This document shows, piece after piece, positions 20,949 to 29,311 of a DNA stretch of 29,311 nucleotides. Location of the stretch: NCBI RefSeq assembly GCF_910578445.1, contig NZ_CAJTQC010000034.1:1-29311 (forward strand), read 5' to 3'. The DNA is from an uncultured Duncaniella sp. Its GTDB lineage: Bacteria; Bacteroidota; Bacteroidia; Bacteroidales; Muribaculaceae. The notes under the pieces were generated by a model. That model did no database searches and was not told the DNA's origin. It saw nothing but the letters and a program-made list of their open reading frames with translations. A program made the translations under genes and the position numbers. Within the stretch, counting starts at the first letter, position 1. Each line of letters starts with the position of its first letter.

Positions 20949-23900
20949 TTAGAAGTTAACTTTGAGGTTAAGACCGAATGTGCGGTTCGAAGGATTGCTG
21001 TAAAGTTCTCCGAATCCGTATGCAAGGTCTCCGTAGGATGTGACCGAGGTTGTCTCGGGGTCTACATAGCGGTTGTCCTTGGCGGTCCAGATGAAGGCGT
21101 TGTTGCAGTAGGCTGTGAGCACGACGTCCTGCAAATAGATGTGTTGTAGCCATTTGCGCGGGATGTTCCAGCTGAGCGATATGTTGCGGAGTTTGGCGTA
21201 TGAGCGGTTGATGAGGTAGGCCATGCCGCCGTTGCCCCAGCCGTAGTCGTTGAAATAGGTCTGGAAACTGCTGTCGGCGATGTAGATGGGAGTGGTATTT
21301 TCCGAGTAGCTTCCGTCGCCGTTAGCCACAACTGAATTCGGGATGATGAACGGACGGCGTTCGTTGTATTCGGTGACCTTACCGTTGCCTGTGAACTGCA
21401 TGAGGTTCTTTGTGCGCGAGAACATCTTGCCGCCGTAGCGGATGTCGAGCGCTGCGCTGAGGGTGACACCATAGGCTGTGAACGCAGTGCTTATGCCACC
21501 TGTCCATTTGTGGTTCATCGTATAGCCTGTATATTGGATTTCGTCGGAAAGTACGGGCTGGCCGTGTGAATCGACTATCGGGCTGCCGTAATAGGGGCTT
21601 GATTTGTCGGTCACGAATTGTGGCAGGTAGGTGTAGAAAGTGCCGAGGGGCTTGCCTACTTCGGCATACATGTATACGGCGTCATTGCCGGCCGAGAAAT
21701 CGTAGATGCTGACTTTGCCGCCTTCAAGCGATTCGGGCATCGAGAGCACTTTGTTGCGGTTCATTGAGAAATTGAAACCGAGTTCCCACTGGAAGTTGGG
21801 TGTCTGGACCGGGATTGTGTTGAGCATGAGTTCGACACCACGGTTACGTACTTTGCCGAAATTGGTCACCTGATAGCTGAAGCCTGTCGACGGGTCTATC
21901 GGAAGGGTGAAAATCTGGTCGTCGGTGACGCGGTTATAGTAGGTCGCGTCGAAGTCGATGCGTCCGTTGAAGAACTTCAGGTTTGTGCCCACTTCAAATT
22001 CCGATGTCATTTCGGGGCGCAGTGTGTTGCTACCCGATGTGTTGGAGGCCATGAATGCGTTGGCGCTATTGAAGGGGAATTTGATGATATAGTTGCCGTA
22101 GTAACCGTTGGTGTAGGCCTGCGCATAGTTAGTCGTGGTGTAATATGGATCGGCATCATTGCCTGTCTTGCCGTAAGCGATGCGGACTTTTCCGAACGAC
22201 AGTACACTCTTGTCCTCAATGAAGCGCGTGAAAATTCCGCTGAGAGTCACACCGGGATAGAAGAATGAGTTCTTGTTGATCGGGAGAGTCGATGACCAGT
22301 CGTTGCGACCGGTTACGTCAAGAAACAGGAAATCGTCCCAGCCTAACGACAGATATCCGAACAGGCCAATCATGCGGCGTTTTCTCTGGCCTTCGCCAAG
22401 TGTGGTCCATGTCGAACCGTTGCCGAGCTGCCAGTAGCCAGTATTGATTGCGAGGTCGTCGGATTGCCCGCGCATATATGTATAGTAACGTTCGTTGACG
22501 TTGAGACCTGCGGTCACGTTGATATCGAGACGGTTGTCGAGAAATTTGTCGCTATAGTTTGCGAGGAAGTCATGGTTGAGTTCGTGAGAACGGAAATAGT
22601 AGGCATAGACCCATCCGGCCTGATTCATGTTGCTTGGGGCATATCCGTAGTCTTCGTTGATGAGTGCATCGTCAAGGTCGATTTGCGGGAAGCCCATCTT
22701 GTTGTCGTAGTCGGAGTAGTCGAGGCCGAAGCGGTAGGTGAGTGTGAGATGATTGACGGGCATTACGTCGAGCTGGATTTTACCGTAGATCTGCTTGCCT
22801 AAAGTCTCGAACTTGTTGTTTTCGAGAGCCCAGTAGGGGTTTGTGATGCCATAGGGGGTGAAGTAAGCCTCCGGGGTGTTGAAGGGGCTGTTGAGGTTCT
22901 TCATGTCGACGATAGAGATGTCACGCGGCATCTCGAAGACTCCGTCGATAACCGATGTGCCCTGATATGTTCCGACAGTGCGGGTGCGGTAGTTGGCAAA
23001 GTTCATCGAGCTTGAAACCTTGATCCATTTTTCAGGCTGGTAAGTGCCCCTGAAAGCGATTGTGTTGCGTCGGTATGAATCCTGATCGGTGGGAATCATG
23101 CCGTCTGTGCCGGTGAATCCGTATGACAGGTAATAGGTCATCGCCTTGTCCCTGCTGACACCGCTCAGCGCGATGTTGTGTTTCTGAGACCAGCCTGTGT
23201 CAAAGAAGTCACGGACATTGTTTTTCTTTGCGCTGTAGGTGTGGATGAGCTGCTGGTTGTTCCAGATCGGGCCGTAGACCTGACGGCTTCCGTCGAGTGC
23301 AGGACCCCACGAGCCGTTTTCTATATAGGTCTGGTTGCCGTTCCATCCCTGACCCCATTTATTTTGCATTTCGGGGAGGAAAGCGACACGCGATGCCTCG
23401 ACATTTCCGCTGTAGGTGATGGAGTAGTTCTTGTTGTTGCCTGCGTTTCCGCTTTTGGTAGTGATGATGATTACGCCGTTTGATGCGCGCGAACCATAGA
23501 GCGACGTTGCCGCCGCGCCTTTGAGCACTGTAAGCGATGCTATATCATCGGGCGAAATATTTGTCACGCCTCCGGTCGCCACAGCGTTGCCTTGTGCGGC
23601 ATAGTTGTCGTTCTGTAGGGGCACTCCGTCCACCACATAAAGAGGCTGGTTGCTGCCGTTGATAGAGCCGAGGCCACGGATGTTGACGTTGGGGGCAGCA
23701 CCCGGAGCGCTGGATGTTTCCTGAATCTGTAGGCCTGCCACTTTTCCCTGAAGGGCCTGCATGACATTGTTGGTCTGTGCGCTCTCGATTTCCTTTGCGC
23801 TTACCTGTGTTGCCGAGTAGCCGAGAGATTTCTCCGAACGGGAGATGCCGAGCGCGGTGACCACGACTTCGTCGAGAATCTCGGAGTTGAGACCGAGGAC

Positions 23901-24179
23901 GATGCGTATCTCACCCTTGGTGATGGGTACTTCCTGTGAAGTCATCCCCACGTAACTTACGCGAAGTGATTTTGCACTCTGTGGCACGTTTGCGATGACG
24001 AATTTGCCGTCGAGGTCGGTGTTTGCACCCAATTGGGTTCCCACAACCATGACGGATGCTCCCACGACGGGTTCTTCGTCGTCGCCTGAAATGACAATTC
24101 CTTTTACGGTCCTGTTCTGGGCGCTGGCGCTCAGTGTAAGGGCAAGGAGTGTCATCAGCAAGAAAAATAGCTTTTTCAT
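20949..24179 (-). CDS. SusC/RagA-family TonB-dependent outer-membrane transporter
   Basis: This 1076-residue protein pairs with SusD to import oligosaccharides using TonB energy. In order: signal peptide (1-20), carboxypeptidase-regulatory-like domain (about 24-95; VVGASVMVVGTQLGANTDLDGKF), TonB-box-like DEVVVTALG (103-111), plug (about 118-235) with the SusC signature NVNIRGLGSINGSNQPLYVVDG, TVLKGAAATSLYGSRASNGVI, then the 22-strand barrel ending in GLNLKVNF with terminal Phe. No STN domain precedes the carboxypeptidase-like domain, so direct anti-sigma factor signalling is unlikely. It is the first gene of the operon susC-susD-DUF5012-Lipid_bd. Pectic oligosaccharides are the best guess for substrate, from neighbours only. 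Confidence 0.95.
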   Translation of the reverse strand: MKKLFFLLMTLLALTLSASAQNRTVKGIVISGDDEEPVVGASVMVVGTQLGANTDLDGKFVIANVPQSAKSLRVSYVGMTSQEVPITKGEIRIVLGLNSEILDEVVVTALGISRSEKSLGYSATQVSAKEIESAQTNNVMQALQGKVAGLQIQETSSAPGAAPNVNIRGLGSINGSNQPLYVVDGVPLQNDNYAAQGNAVATGGVTNISPDDIASLTVLKGAAATSLYGSRASNGVIIITTKSGNAGNNKNYSITYSGNVEASRVAFLPEMQNKWGQGWNGNQTYIENGSWGPALDGSRQVYGPIWNNQQLIHTYSAKKNNVRDFFDTGWSQKHNIALSGVSRDKAMTYYLSYGFTGTDGMIPTDQDSYRRNTIAFRGTYQPEKWIKVSSSMNFANYRTRTVGTYQGTSVIDGVFEMPRDISIVDMKNLNSPFNTPEAYFTPYGITNPYWALENNKFETLGKQIYGKIQLDVMPVNHLTLTYRFGLDYSDYDNKMGFPQIDLDDALINEDYGYAPSNMNQAGWVYAYYFRSHELNHDFLANYSDKFLDNRLDINVTAGLNVNERYYTYMRGQSDDLAINTGYWQLGNGSTWTTLGEGQRKRRMIGLFGYLSLGWDDFLFLDVTGRNDWSSTLPINKNSFFYPGVTLSGIFTRFIEDKSVLSFGKVRIAYGKTGNDADPYYTTTNYAQAYTNGYYGNYIIKFPFNSANAFMASNTSGSNTLRPEMTSEFEVGTNLKFFNGRIDFDATYYNRVTDDQIFTLPIDPSTGFSYQVTNFGKVRNRGVELMLNTIPVQTPNFQWELGFNFSMNRNKVLSMPESLEGGKVSIYDFSAGNDAVYMYAEVGKPLGTFYTYLPQFVTDKSSPYYGSPIVDSHGQPVLSDEIQYTGYTMNHKWTGGISTAFTAYGVTLSAALDIRYGGKMFSRTKNLMQFTGNGKVTEYNERRPFIIPNSVVANGDGSYSENTTPIYIADSSFQTYFNDYGWGNGGMAYLINRSYAKLRNISLSWNIPRKWLQHIYLQDVVLTAYCNNAFIWTAKDNRYVDPETTSVTSYGDLAYGFGELYSNPSNRTFGLNLKVNF

Positions 24180-24619
24180 ACTAATTGGAATTAAACATAT
24201 ATAAACTGCGATAAAACTTTTATTAACATAAAAACATTAAACTATATGTGGGGCCTAATGATGATTTATTGATTGAAACAGACATTCGCAAAGCGGTATA
24301 TTGTCGTTTTTATGCGTTTGTTTGTAGCAAAAAGTTATTGTTTTTGGGTTGTAGGTTTCAATTTGTTTGTTTTGCACTTTGCAAAGGAACGAATAAAAAT
24401 TAATAATACCTAAAAATTACCCCCCCCGAATGTTAAAATATACTAATATAATGAGTTAATAATTCTTAAAGTGCGCGCTTCGGATACAGATAACAATATT
24501 CCAATATATGGGTTTCAGCGATTAATCGAATAATATGGACCTTTGAGCCTGATTTTAGTCTGTTATCTCATGGTAATTAAGGTGTTTGCCAAGAATCAGT
24601 GATTTTTTAATGCAGACGC
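24180..24619. other. Upstream region and leader of the SusC operon
   Basis: No gene is seen in this ~440-base AT-rich region. It holds the candidate promoter at 24382-24389, a palindrome CTTTGCAAAG (24377-24386) and an eight-base C tract (24420-24427; G8 on the coding strand of the operon). Confidence 0.55.
24382..24389 (-). promoter_or_regulatory. Candidate -7 element of the SusC operon
   Basis: On the minus strand TTCCTTTG is one mismatch from TAnnTTTG and is followed by C as is common. No -33 is obvious. The leader would be about 195 bases, typical of polysaccharide-locus transcripts. A G8 tract lies about 30 bases upstream. Confidence 0.4.
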
Positions 24620-24657
24620 AAAAAAAATAGCGCCTCATCCAGAGGGGATGAGACGCT
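24620..24657 (-). terminator. Intrinsic terminator of the PepSY-like gene
   Basis: On the minus strand AGCG-A-CTCATCC-type arms (24657-24646 with 24640-24629; one mismatched pair) are followed by ATTTTTTTTGCG. This isolates the PepSY-like gene from the SusC operon downstream. Confidence 0.85.
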
Positions 24658-24695
24658 GACCGAATGGAAATGAGATGTATTGTAATGTTATGTGC

Positions 24696-25151
24696 TTAGT
24701 CGAGGAATCCGAGGAATTTGTAGGTCGTGTCGAAGGCGAGTTCCTGCCCGTTGATTAGTTCGAGTTCGTAACCATATATATCGCGTGAAATCTCGTTGAC
24801 TCCTGTGGTGGTTGTGAGGTCGGGTAGCTGTTCTTCAATTTCAAGAGGCACTATGCCGGCCGGAAGGACTTTTCCACGCGGGGCATCGACATCGGTCCAG
24901 TTTCCGTCGGCATCGAAATCAATTTCGAGACCGCTGGCAAACAGGACATCGTAGGACGATGAGCCCGGCGACGTCTCCTTTGTGACCTTGATGACTTCGT
25001 CTTCGCCGAAGAAATCAGAGATGAAACTCTGTGCTCTGGAGGGCAGGTCTTTTATCGGGATTCGGATATCGTCCTTGTCGTCGTCATCGGAACAGCTCCA
25101 TGTCATACATGAAAATACGCACAGCATAAGTAATAAATAGATTTTTTTCAT
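24696..25151 (-). CDS. PepSY-like lipoprotein
   Basis: This 151-residue lipoprotein has a signal peptide and lipobox MTWSC (Cys20), followed by SDDDDKDD, a strongly acidic stretch fitting the Bacteroidetes surface-lipoprotein export signal. The mature part has two similar beta-rich units, each ending in an acidic hairpin: YDVLFASGLEIDFDADGNWTDVDAPRGKVLP and YGYELELINGQELAFDTTYKFLGFLD. This is the pattern of the PepSY-like/BLIP-like family (PF11396) common in gut Bacteroidales. Function unknown; binding or inhibition of a partner protein has been proposed for PepSY domains generally. It is monocistronic, divergent from the pectinase gene, sharing a 163-base upstream region with it. Confidence 0.82.
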   Translation of the reverse strand: MKKIYLLLMLCVFSCMTWSCSDDDDKDDIRIPIKDLPSRAQSFISDFFGEDEVIKVTKETSPGSSSYDVLFASGLEIDFDADGNWTDVDAPRGKVLPAGIVPLEIEEQLPDLTTTTGVNEISRDIYGYELELINGQELAFDTTYKFLGFLD

Positions 25152-25219
25152 TGTAAATCGTGTTTGGTGGTATGGAAATAGTGTGTGATTACATTTTTAA
25201 ACATAATTATTGCGCTTTT

Positions 25220-25240
25220 GTTCGGTAAACGTTCGTTAAA
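25220..25240. promoter_or_regulatory. Direct-repeat candidate operator
   Basis: GTTCGGTAAA (25220-25229) and GTTCGTTAAA (25231-25240) repeat with an 11-base period, one helical turn. They lie about 40-60 bases upstream of the predicted pectinase transcription start and overlap the -33 region of a weak divergent promoter (TATGTTTA, 25205-25198) for the PepSY-like gene. Binding protein unknown. Confidence 0.45.
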
Positions 25241-25277
25241 TTTTAATTGCGCATGACTGATGTAATAATATAATTAG

Positions 25278-25285
25278 TATATTTG
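25278..25285 (+). promoter_or_regulatory. -7 element of the pectinase gene
   Basis: TATATTTG fits TAnnTTTG. There is no -33 TTTG at the normal distance, consistent with dependence on an activator bound upstream. Leader about 25 bases. Confidence 0.55.
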
Positions 25286-25314
25286 CAGCTAATTAACTAA
25301 CTTAAATCATACTT

Positions 25315-28300
25315 ATGAAACAAATCTACCGCTATCTTGCAGTGGCGACTTTCATGTCGGCCGGATGGTTCTCTCTGCCATTGTCCGGCCAGCAGCTTGG
25401 AGAGAATGATCCGGCATGCGTCGTCGAAAAGTGGAGCAATGCTTCAACTTTTCCTAAAATCATTGACATTAACTTTTCAGACACCTCATGGCCGAACACA
25501 TGGGGAGACAACGGCACTGCCATTAATTGTCCGGAGTTTGATTCCGGCGTTTATGTCAATGCCGTCCTGTCAACACCGGTGCTTGGAAGTGATGGTGTGG
25601 CATATCCGGTGCTTTTCCATAACTGCACGTTTGCCACAAAAGCTTCGAGCAATGGCGCAGCGGCATCGACCGCAGCTTTTGCACGTCAATATTACGAGTT
25701 TGCAAATGCCACAACTTACAACGATTGGACACAGCCGGGCCATACGGTCTATCTGGAGGATAATATCGTCATGGAAGGAGGCAAGCCGGTCAAAGGAGAA
25801 GCAGGGTTCGTACAGATGTGTCGCAACGCATCAACCGACCGTATCAACTCGCTACACGGATGGATGGAAATCGACCATATCCCCTATGTCGAGCGCATAC
25901 AGTGGTCTTGGTCCTCGACATCATGGGGCCGCGGCATAAAGTGTGACATCAAAGTCGGCGACGGTGACTGGGAGCCTCTCGTATGGATGGGTTCTGAGAA
26001 GCATAAAAGCGGATGGACAATCTTCTCGGACCAAGGCTACTTCATGGAGAACGTAATCGATAAGAAAGATGTGTCGCTCCGCTGGAGAGTGTGGGACGGC
26101 GACGGTCTTATGAATACCGAGTCGCAGGTGCAGATAGCCCCGCTTAACTGGCAGTCAATCAACCCGCTTGCCCAGCGTCAGGCTCCGCGCGTGCATAAAC
26201 TTCAGATTTTCGGCGACAAAATCACTGCCGAGCAGGCCGCCTATGCAAAGGCCAATCCTGTCGGTGACGTAGGTGAGCTTTCCGACCTGTCAAAGTTCGA
26301 GGGCGGCAGCACTCCCGGAACTACAGACCCTGCTCCCGACGATGACGCGGAAATCACTCTGCTTTATGTCAATCAGGACGGCAGTGGCGATTATGCTACC
26401 ATTCAGGCTGCCATCGATGCTGTGCCCGACGGCAACAGAGGAATCATCTACATAGCTCCCGGAGTCTATGACGAGAACATATATTGCGGTACAAAGCAGA
26501 AGCACGATAAATTCATCTCGCTTATCGGTGAGGATGCCGAGTCGACAATACTCACATCGTCTGTTGACAGAGGGTCGGCCAACAGTGGTAACAAATACAC
26601 CGATTGCGCCGCTCTCAACGTGTTCACGTCAAGATTTTATGCCGAAAACCTGACAATCCGCAACACATCCGGCAATGTCGGACAGGCAGAGGCTCTCTAT
26701 ATATGTGCAGACGCACACATACTGAAAGACTGCATCCTGTCAGGCTATCAGGATACTTATAAATCCAACGTCGGTGGCCGAGGATATTTTACAGGCTGTA
26801 CAATTTCGGGTGCTACCGATTTCATATATGACGGCGGTCTTGAATGGTTTGATAATTGCAAGATTGTCTGCGTGAAGGGTGGCGGTTACATCACAGCTCC
26901 GGCCGACGCTTGGCTCTCGCTCTCCCGTGTGGTATATCCCGAGCTTACTGATGCCAAGTTCTATGCCGGTCTCTTCTTCCGCGACTGCGATATCACAGCC
27001 GAGGACGGAGTGGCAGCCGGAGCTTATTATCTCGGACGCCCGTGGAAGGAGAAATCCGGTTCGATGTTCATCAAATGTCGTCTCGGCTCTCATATCAACA
27101 CTCTTGGCTGGAAGAACTGGAACGGCGCTGAAAATTCATCGTCGCTCTATGAATATAAGAACACTGATGCGTCGGGCAATCTCATCGCTACCGACGGCCG
27201 TGCATCGTTCAGCCGTCAGGCCAACGACGAGGAGTTTGAGAAATATATGAATCCCGAATTCCTTTTCTCGAAAGCTTCGAAAGTTCCGTTTGATCACACT
27301 GCTATTCTTGCCGGTGTGGCTGCTCCTGAAAAATTCGTCGTCACTCCTTCGGCATTTTCTTGGGAGAGCGACGGCGCGGCAGCCGGTTATATCGTTTACC
27401 GCGACGGCAAATTTGTCAAGATTACATCTGACGCTAATTTTGATTTACCCGAAGGCGATTCAGCCTCTGACTATAGCGTAGCTGCTGTTTCGCGTCACGG
27501 AGTGACGACTGATCCTGTAAAGGTAGCCAAGTCGCAGCGTCCTCTGGCGTTCCCGACAGCTGAAGGTTTCGGCAAATATGCCACCGGTGGACGTGGCGGT
27601 AAAGTGGTTAAGGTGACCAGCCTTGCCGACGATACCTCGGAGGGCACTCTGCGCTGGGCGTTCCAGCAATATAAGGATGAGCCGATTACAATTGTGTTTG
27701 AGGTCAGCGGAGAAATCCGTCTTGCATCTGATTTGCGTGTCAACCGCAAGAACTGGACTCTTGCCGGACAGACCGCTCCCGGTGAAGGTATTGTCATCAC
27801 CCACAACAAGGTCAATTTCGGCGGTTCGCAGAACTTTATCGTACGTAACCTTCGTTTCCGCGTCGGCCAGAAGAATCTTGCCGGCAGTATCAATGCCGTA
27901 AATGCCCTCGGTGCTGAAAACTGTGCCAATTTCATCATTGACCATTGCTCGTTTGGCTGGTCGGTTGAAGAAAACATGAACACTGCCGACTCTCACTTCC
28001 TGACTGTGCAATATACTATGGTTCATGAAGGCCTCTATGATGCGGGACACTCGAAGGGTGCACGCGGATATGGTTGCCAGTGGGGCGGTTCGCCTGCCAC
28101 ATATCACCACAATCTTCTTGCCCACAACAATTCGCGTTCGGCCCGTCTGAACGGCGCGCGCGGCGAGGACTTCGTGGTATTCATGGAATATATCAACAAT
28201 GTCAACTATAATTATAACAAGCGTGGCGGATGCTACGGCGGAGAGAACACTGCCAATATTTCGTCATACAACGGTCTGAACTCGGCTCATGAATGTAACT

Positions 28301-29196
28301 TCATGAACAACTACTATAAGCCCGGCCCTGCATCTGACAAGAATAGGGTTGAGTTCGTGAATTCAAGCTATGCACGTAAAGGCGCTACTTCGTGGGCTCC
28401 TGCCAAGTGGTATGTCAACGGAAACATTGCCGAGGGCATAGCCGCTGCAAATGCCGACAACTGGAAGGGTATGGCTGCCGAGACCTATAAGCTTGAGGAT
28501 ATCCGTGTCGACGAGCGCATTGTGACAAAGACTCCGTGGTACAAATACAGTGTCGTCAGCCCGCTCGGTCAGTATGTCCCCGAAGAGTATATGCTCTATG
28601 ATATCGAAAGTGCCGAAGATGCCTTTAAGACAGTCGTAGAGAAAGCCGGAACAATCAACCGTGATGCTGTGGAGAGACGTGTGGCCGCCGAAGCTGCTGA
28701 AGGCAAGGCTTCGAAGGGTAACAACGGTATCATTGACACGGAAAATGATGCTGAAGGTTTCTTTGAATATGACAAGAACTATACCGTTCCTGTCGACAGT
28801 GACGGCGACGGCATGCCCGACGAATGGGAAAAGGCAAATAATCTTGACCCGAATGTGGCCGACAACAATCGTGTGAATTCCGAGGGTTATACAGCGCTTG
28901 AAGTATATCTCAACTCTCTCATGGGCGAAGTGCTTACAAATGACTTCCAGACAAGCGGAATCGACAAGGTGATGGCCACCACAGAGGCTGTCTATGACTC
29001 GGCTTCGCATAAACTTCTTACAGGATATGAAGCCGAGGGCGCTCTCCTTGAAATCTATGGTCTTGACGGCCGTCTGGTCGAAGCCTTGAAGATAAGAGGT
29101 GGAGAAACTTCGCTTGAACATCTGAACAATGCTGTCTATCTCCTGCGCATCAGTTCTGACAACATCGCACCCGTAGTCCTCAAAATCAAGCGTTGA
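25315..29196 (+). CDS. Multidomain secreted pectin methylesterase-pectate lyase (CE8-PL1) with T9SS-type tail
   Basis: This 1293-residue exported enzyme de-esterifies pectin and then cleaves it. Signal peptide 1-26. Residues ~30-325 form an unrecognised beta-rich domain. CE8 pectin methylesterase (~348-665) has Gln457, Gln479-Asp480 (GYQDT), nucleophile Asp502 (GATDFIYD) and Arg575/Trp577 (YLGRPW). A fibronectin-like linker (~670-738) follows. PL1-type pectate lyase (~744-1090) has GFGKYATGGRGGKVVKVTSL, IDHCSFGWSVEENMN and HHNLLAHNNSRSARLNG with candidate catalytic Arg941/Arg944. A calcium-binding type motif DSDGDGMPDEWE (1161-1172) comes next. The C-terminal ~70 residues (LEIYGLDGRLVEALKI...GVYLL-like NAVYLLRIS...VVLKIKR) resemble a type IX secretion sorting domain. 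Both catalytic sets look intact. Divergent from the PepSY-like gene; likely works with SusCD and GH28. Confidence 0.92.
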   Translation: MKQIYRYLAVATFMSAGWFSLPLSGQQLGENDPACVVEKWSNASTFPKIIDINFSDTSWPNTWGDNGTAINCPEFDSGVYVNAVLSTPVLGSDGVAYPVLFHNCTFATKASSNGAAASTAAFARQYYEFANATTYNDWTQPGHTVYLEDNIVMEGGKPVKGEAGFVQMCRNASTDRINSLHGWMEIDHIPYVERIQWSWSSTSWGRGIKCDIKVGDGDWEPLVWMGSEKHKSGWTIFSDQGYFMENVIDKKDVSLRWRVWDGDGLMNTESQVQIAPLNWQSINPLAQRQAPRVHKLQIFGDKITAEQAAYAKANPVGDVGELSDLSKFEGGSTPGTTDPAPDDDAEITLLYVNQDGSGDYATIQAAIDAVPDGNRGIIYIAPGVYDENIYCGTKQKHDKFISLIGEDAESTILTSSVDRGSANSGNKYTDCAALNVFTSRFYAENLTIRNTSGNVGQAEALYICADAHILKDCILSGYQDTYKSNVGGRGYFTGCTISGATDFIYDGGLEWFDNCKIVCVKGGGYITAPADAWLSLSRVVYPELTDAKFYAGLFFRDCDITAEDGVAAGAYYLGRPWKEKSGSMFIKCRLGSHINTLGWKNWNGAENSSSLYEYKNTDASGNLIATDGRASFSRQANDEEFEKYMNPEFLFSKASKVPFDHTAILAGVAAPEKFVVTPSAFSWESDGAAAGYIVYRDGKFVKITSDANFDLPEGDSASDYSVAAVSRHGVTTDPVKVAKSQRPLAFPTAEGFGKYATGGRGGKVVKVTSLADDTSEGTLRWAFQQYKDEPITIVFEVSGEIRLASDLRVNRKNWTLAGQTAPGEGIVITHNKVNFGGSQNFIVRNLRFRVGQKNLAGSINAVNALGAENCANFIIDHCSFGWSVEENMNTADSHFLTVQYTMVHEGLYDAGHSKGARGYGCQWGGSPATYHHNLLAHNNSRSARLNGARGEDFVVFMEYINNVNYNYNKRGGCYGGENTANISSYNGLNSAHECNFMNNYYKPGPASDKNRVEFVNSSYARKGATSWAPAKWYVNGNIAEGIAAANADNWKGMAAETYKLEDIRVDERIVTKTPWYKYSVVSPLGQYVPEEYMLYDIESAEDAFKTVVEKAGTINRDAVERRVAAEAAEGKASKGNNGIIDTENDAEGFFEYDKNYTVPVDSDGDGMPDEWEKANNLDPNVADNNRVNSEGYTALEVYLNSLMGEVLTNDFQTSGIDKVMATTEAVYDSASHKLLTGYEAEGALLEIYGLDGRLVEALKIRGGETSLEHLNNAVYLLRISSDNIAPVVLKIKR

Positions 29197-29270
29197 TATA
29201 GCGCTTGGTTCTGAGTGACTGTAAAATAACGTGAGTTCGATATAAGCAATAGACTCTTCACCAATAAAAC

Positions 29271-29311
29271 AATCAGCCATTTAGTTTTGCACTAAATGGC
29301 TGATTTTCTTG
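29271..29311 (+). terminator. Intrinsic terminator of the pectinase gene with a -7 element in its loop
   Basis: AATCAGCCATTTAG (29271-29284) pairs perfectly with 29292-29305 around loop TTTTGCA, then TTTCTT. The loop junction reads TAGTTTTG (29282-29289), a consensus -7 element. Confidence 0.8.
29282..29289 (+). promoter_or_regulatory. -7 element in the final terminator loop
   Basis: TAGTTTTG matches TAnnTTTG. If used, it would drive a plus-strand gene beyond the right end of the window, starting near 29294. Confidence 0.35.

Noticed and set aside
1..29311. CRISPR arrays, insertion sequences, integrases, defence systems
   Set aside because: No regularly spaced repeats, transposase/integrase motifs or defence genes were seen on either strand.

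Overview
The window is chromosomal DNA from a member of the Bacteroidales, most likely a gut-type relative of Muribaculaceae or Bacteroides. The evidence is a SusC/SusD outer-membrane pair, Bacteroidetes lipoproteins with acidic residues after the lipobox cysteine, promoters of the TAnnTTTG (-7) type with a TTTG/TTG-like -33 about 20 bases upstream, A-rich translation starts without clear Shine-Dalgarno sequences, and families nearly confined to this phylum (DUF4254, DUF5012, PepSY-like lipoproteins). Species assignment is inference.

Left part (1-12 kb): mostly housekeeping genes. A WaaE-type glycosyltransferase faces a response regulator-rnhB operon. Then come pyrH-frr, a convergent DUF4254 gene, a radical SAM protein, an LD-carboxypeptidase, the overlapping ybeY-mnmG pair, apt and uvrC. 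A perfect 16-base parS palindrome lies directly after mnmG, so this part is probably within the ParB-bound, origin-proximal domain. The response regulator carries Glu where the phospho-accepting Asp should be.

Middle part (12-18.2 kb): a lone holin-like membrane protein, a SotB-like sugar efflux transporter, a secreted GH28 polygalacturonase, tRNA-Pro(TGG), a D-2-hydroxyacid dehydrogenase and a membrane-anchored TPR protein. A roughly 490-base gene-free stretch follows, holding a three-hairpin repeat-like element and the likely terminator of the next operon.

Right part (18.2-29.3 kb): a glycan-use locus. On the minus strand SusC, SusD, a DUF5012-type lipoprotein and a small Lipid_bd-type lipoprotein form a tight four-gene operon, preceded by a separate PepSY-like lipoprotein gene. 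Divergent from these is a 1293-residue protein combining a pectin methylesterase (CE8), a linker and a PL1-type pectate lyase, ending in a type IX secretion (T9SS)-like sorting domain. With the GH28 enzyme 10 kb away, the visible degradative genes all point to pectin/homogalacturonan. No dedicated sensor or ECF sigma factor is in the window.

Recurrent regulatory architecture: two intrinsic terminators carry a consensus -7 promoter element in their loop, and a third has one immediately after its T-tract. Two genes have -7 elements only 4-5 bases from their ATG, predicting leaderless or near-leaderless mRNAs. frr and apt share a nearly identical 36-40 base leader. No CRISPR array, insertion sequence, integrase or rRNA was seen.
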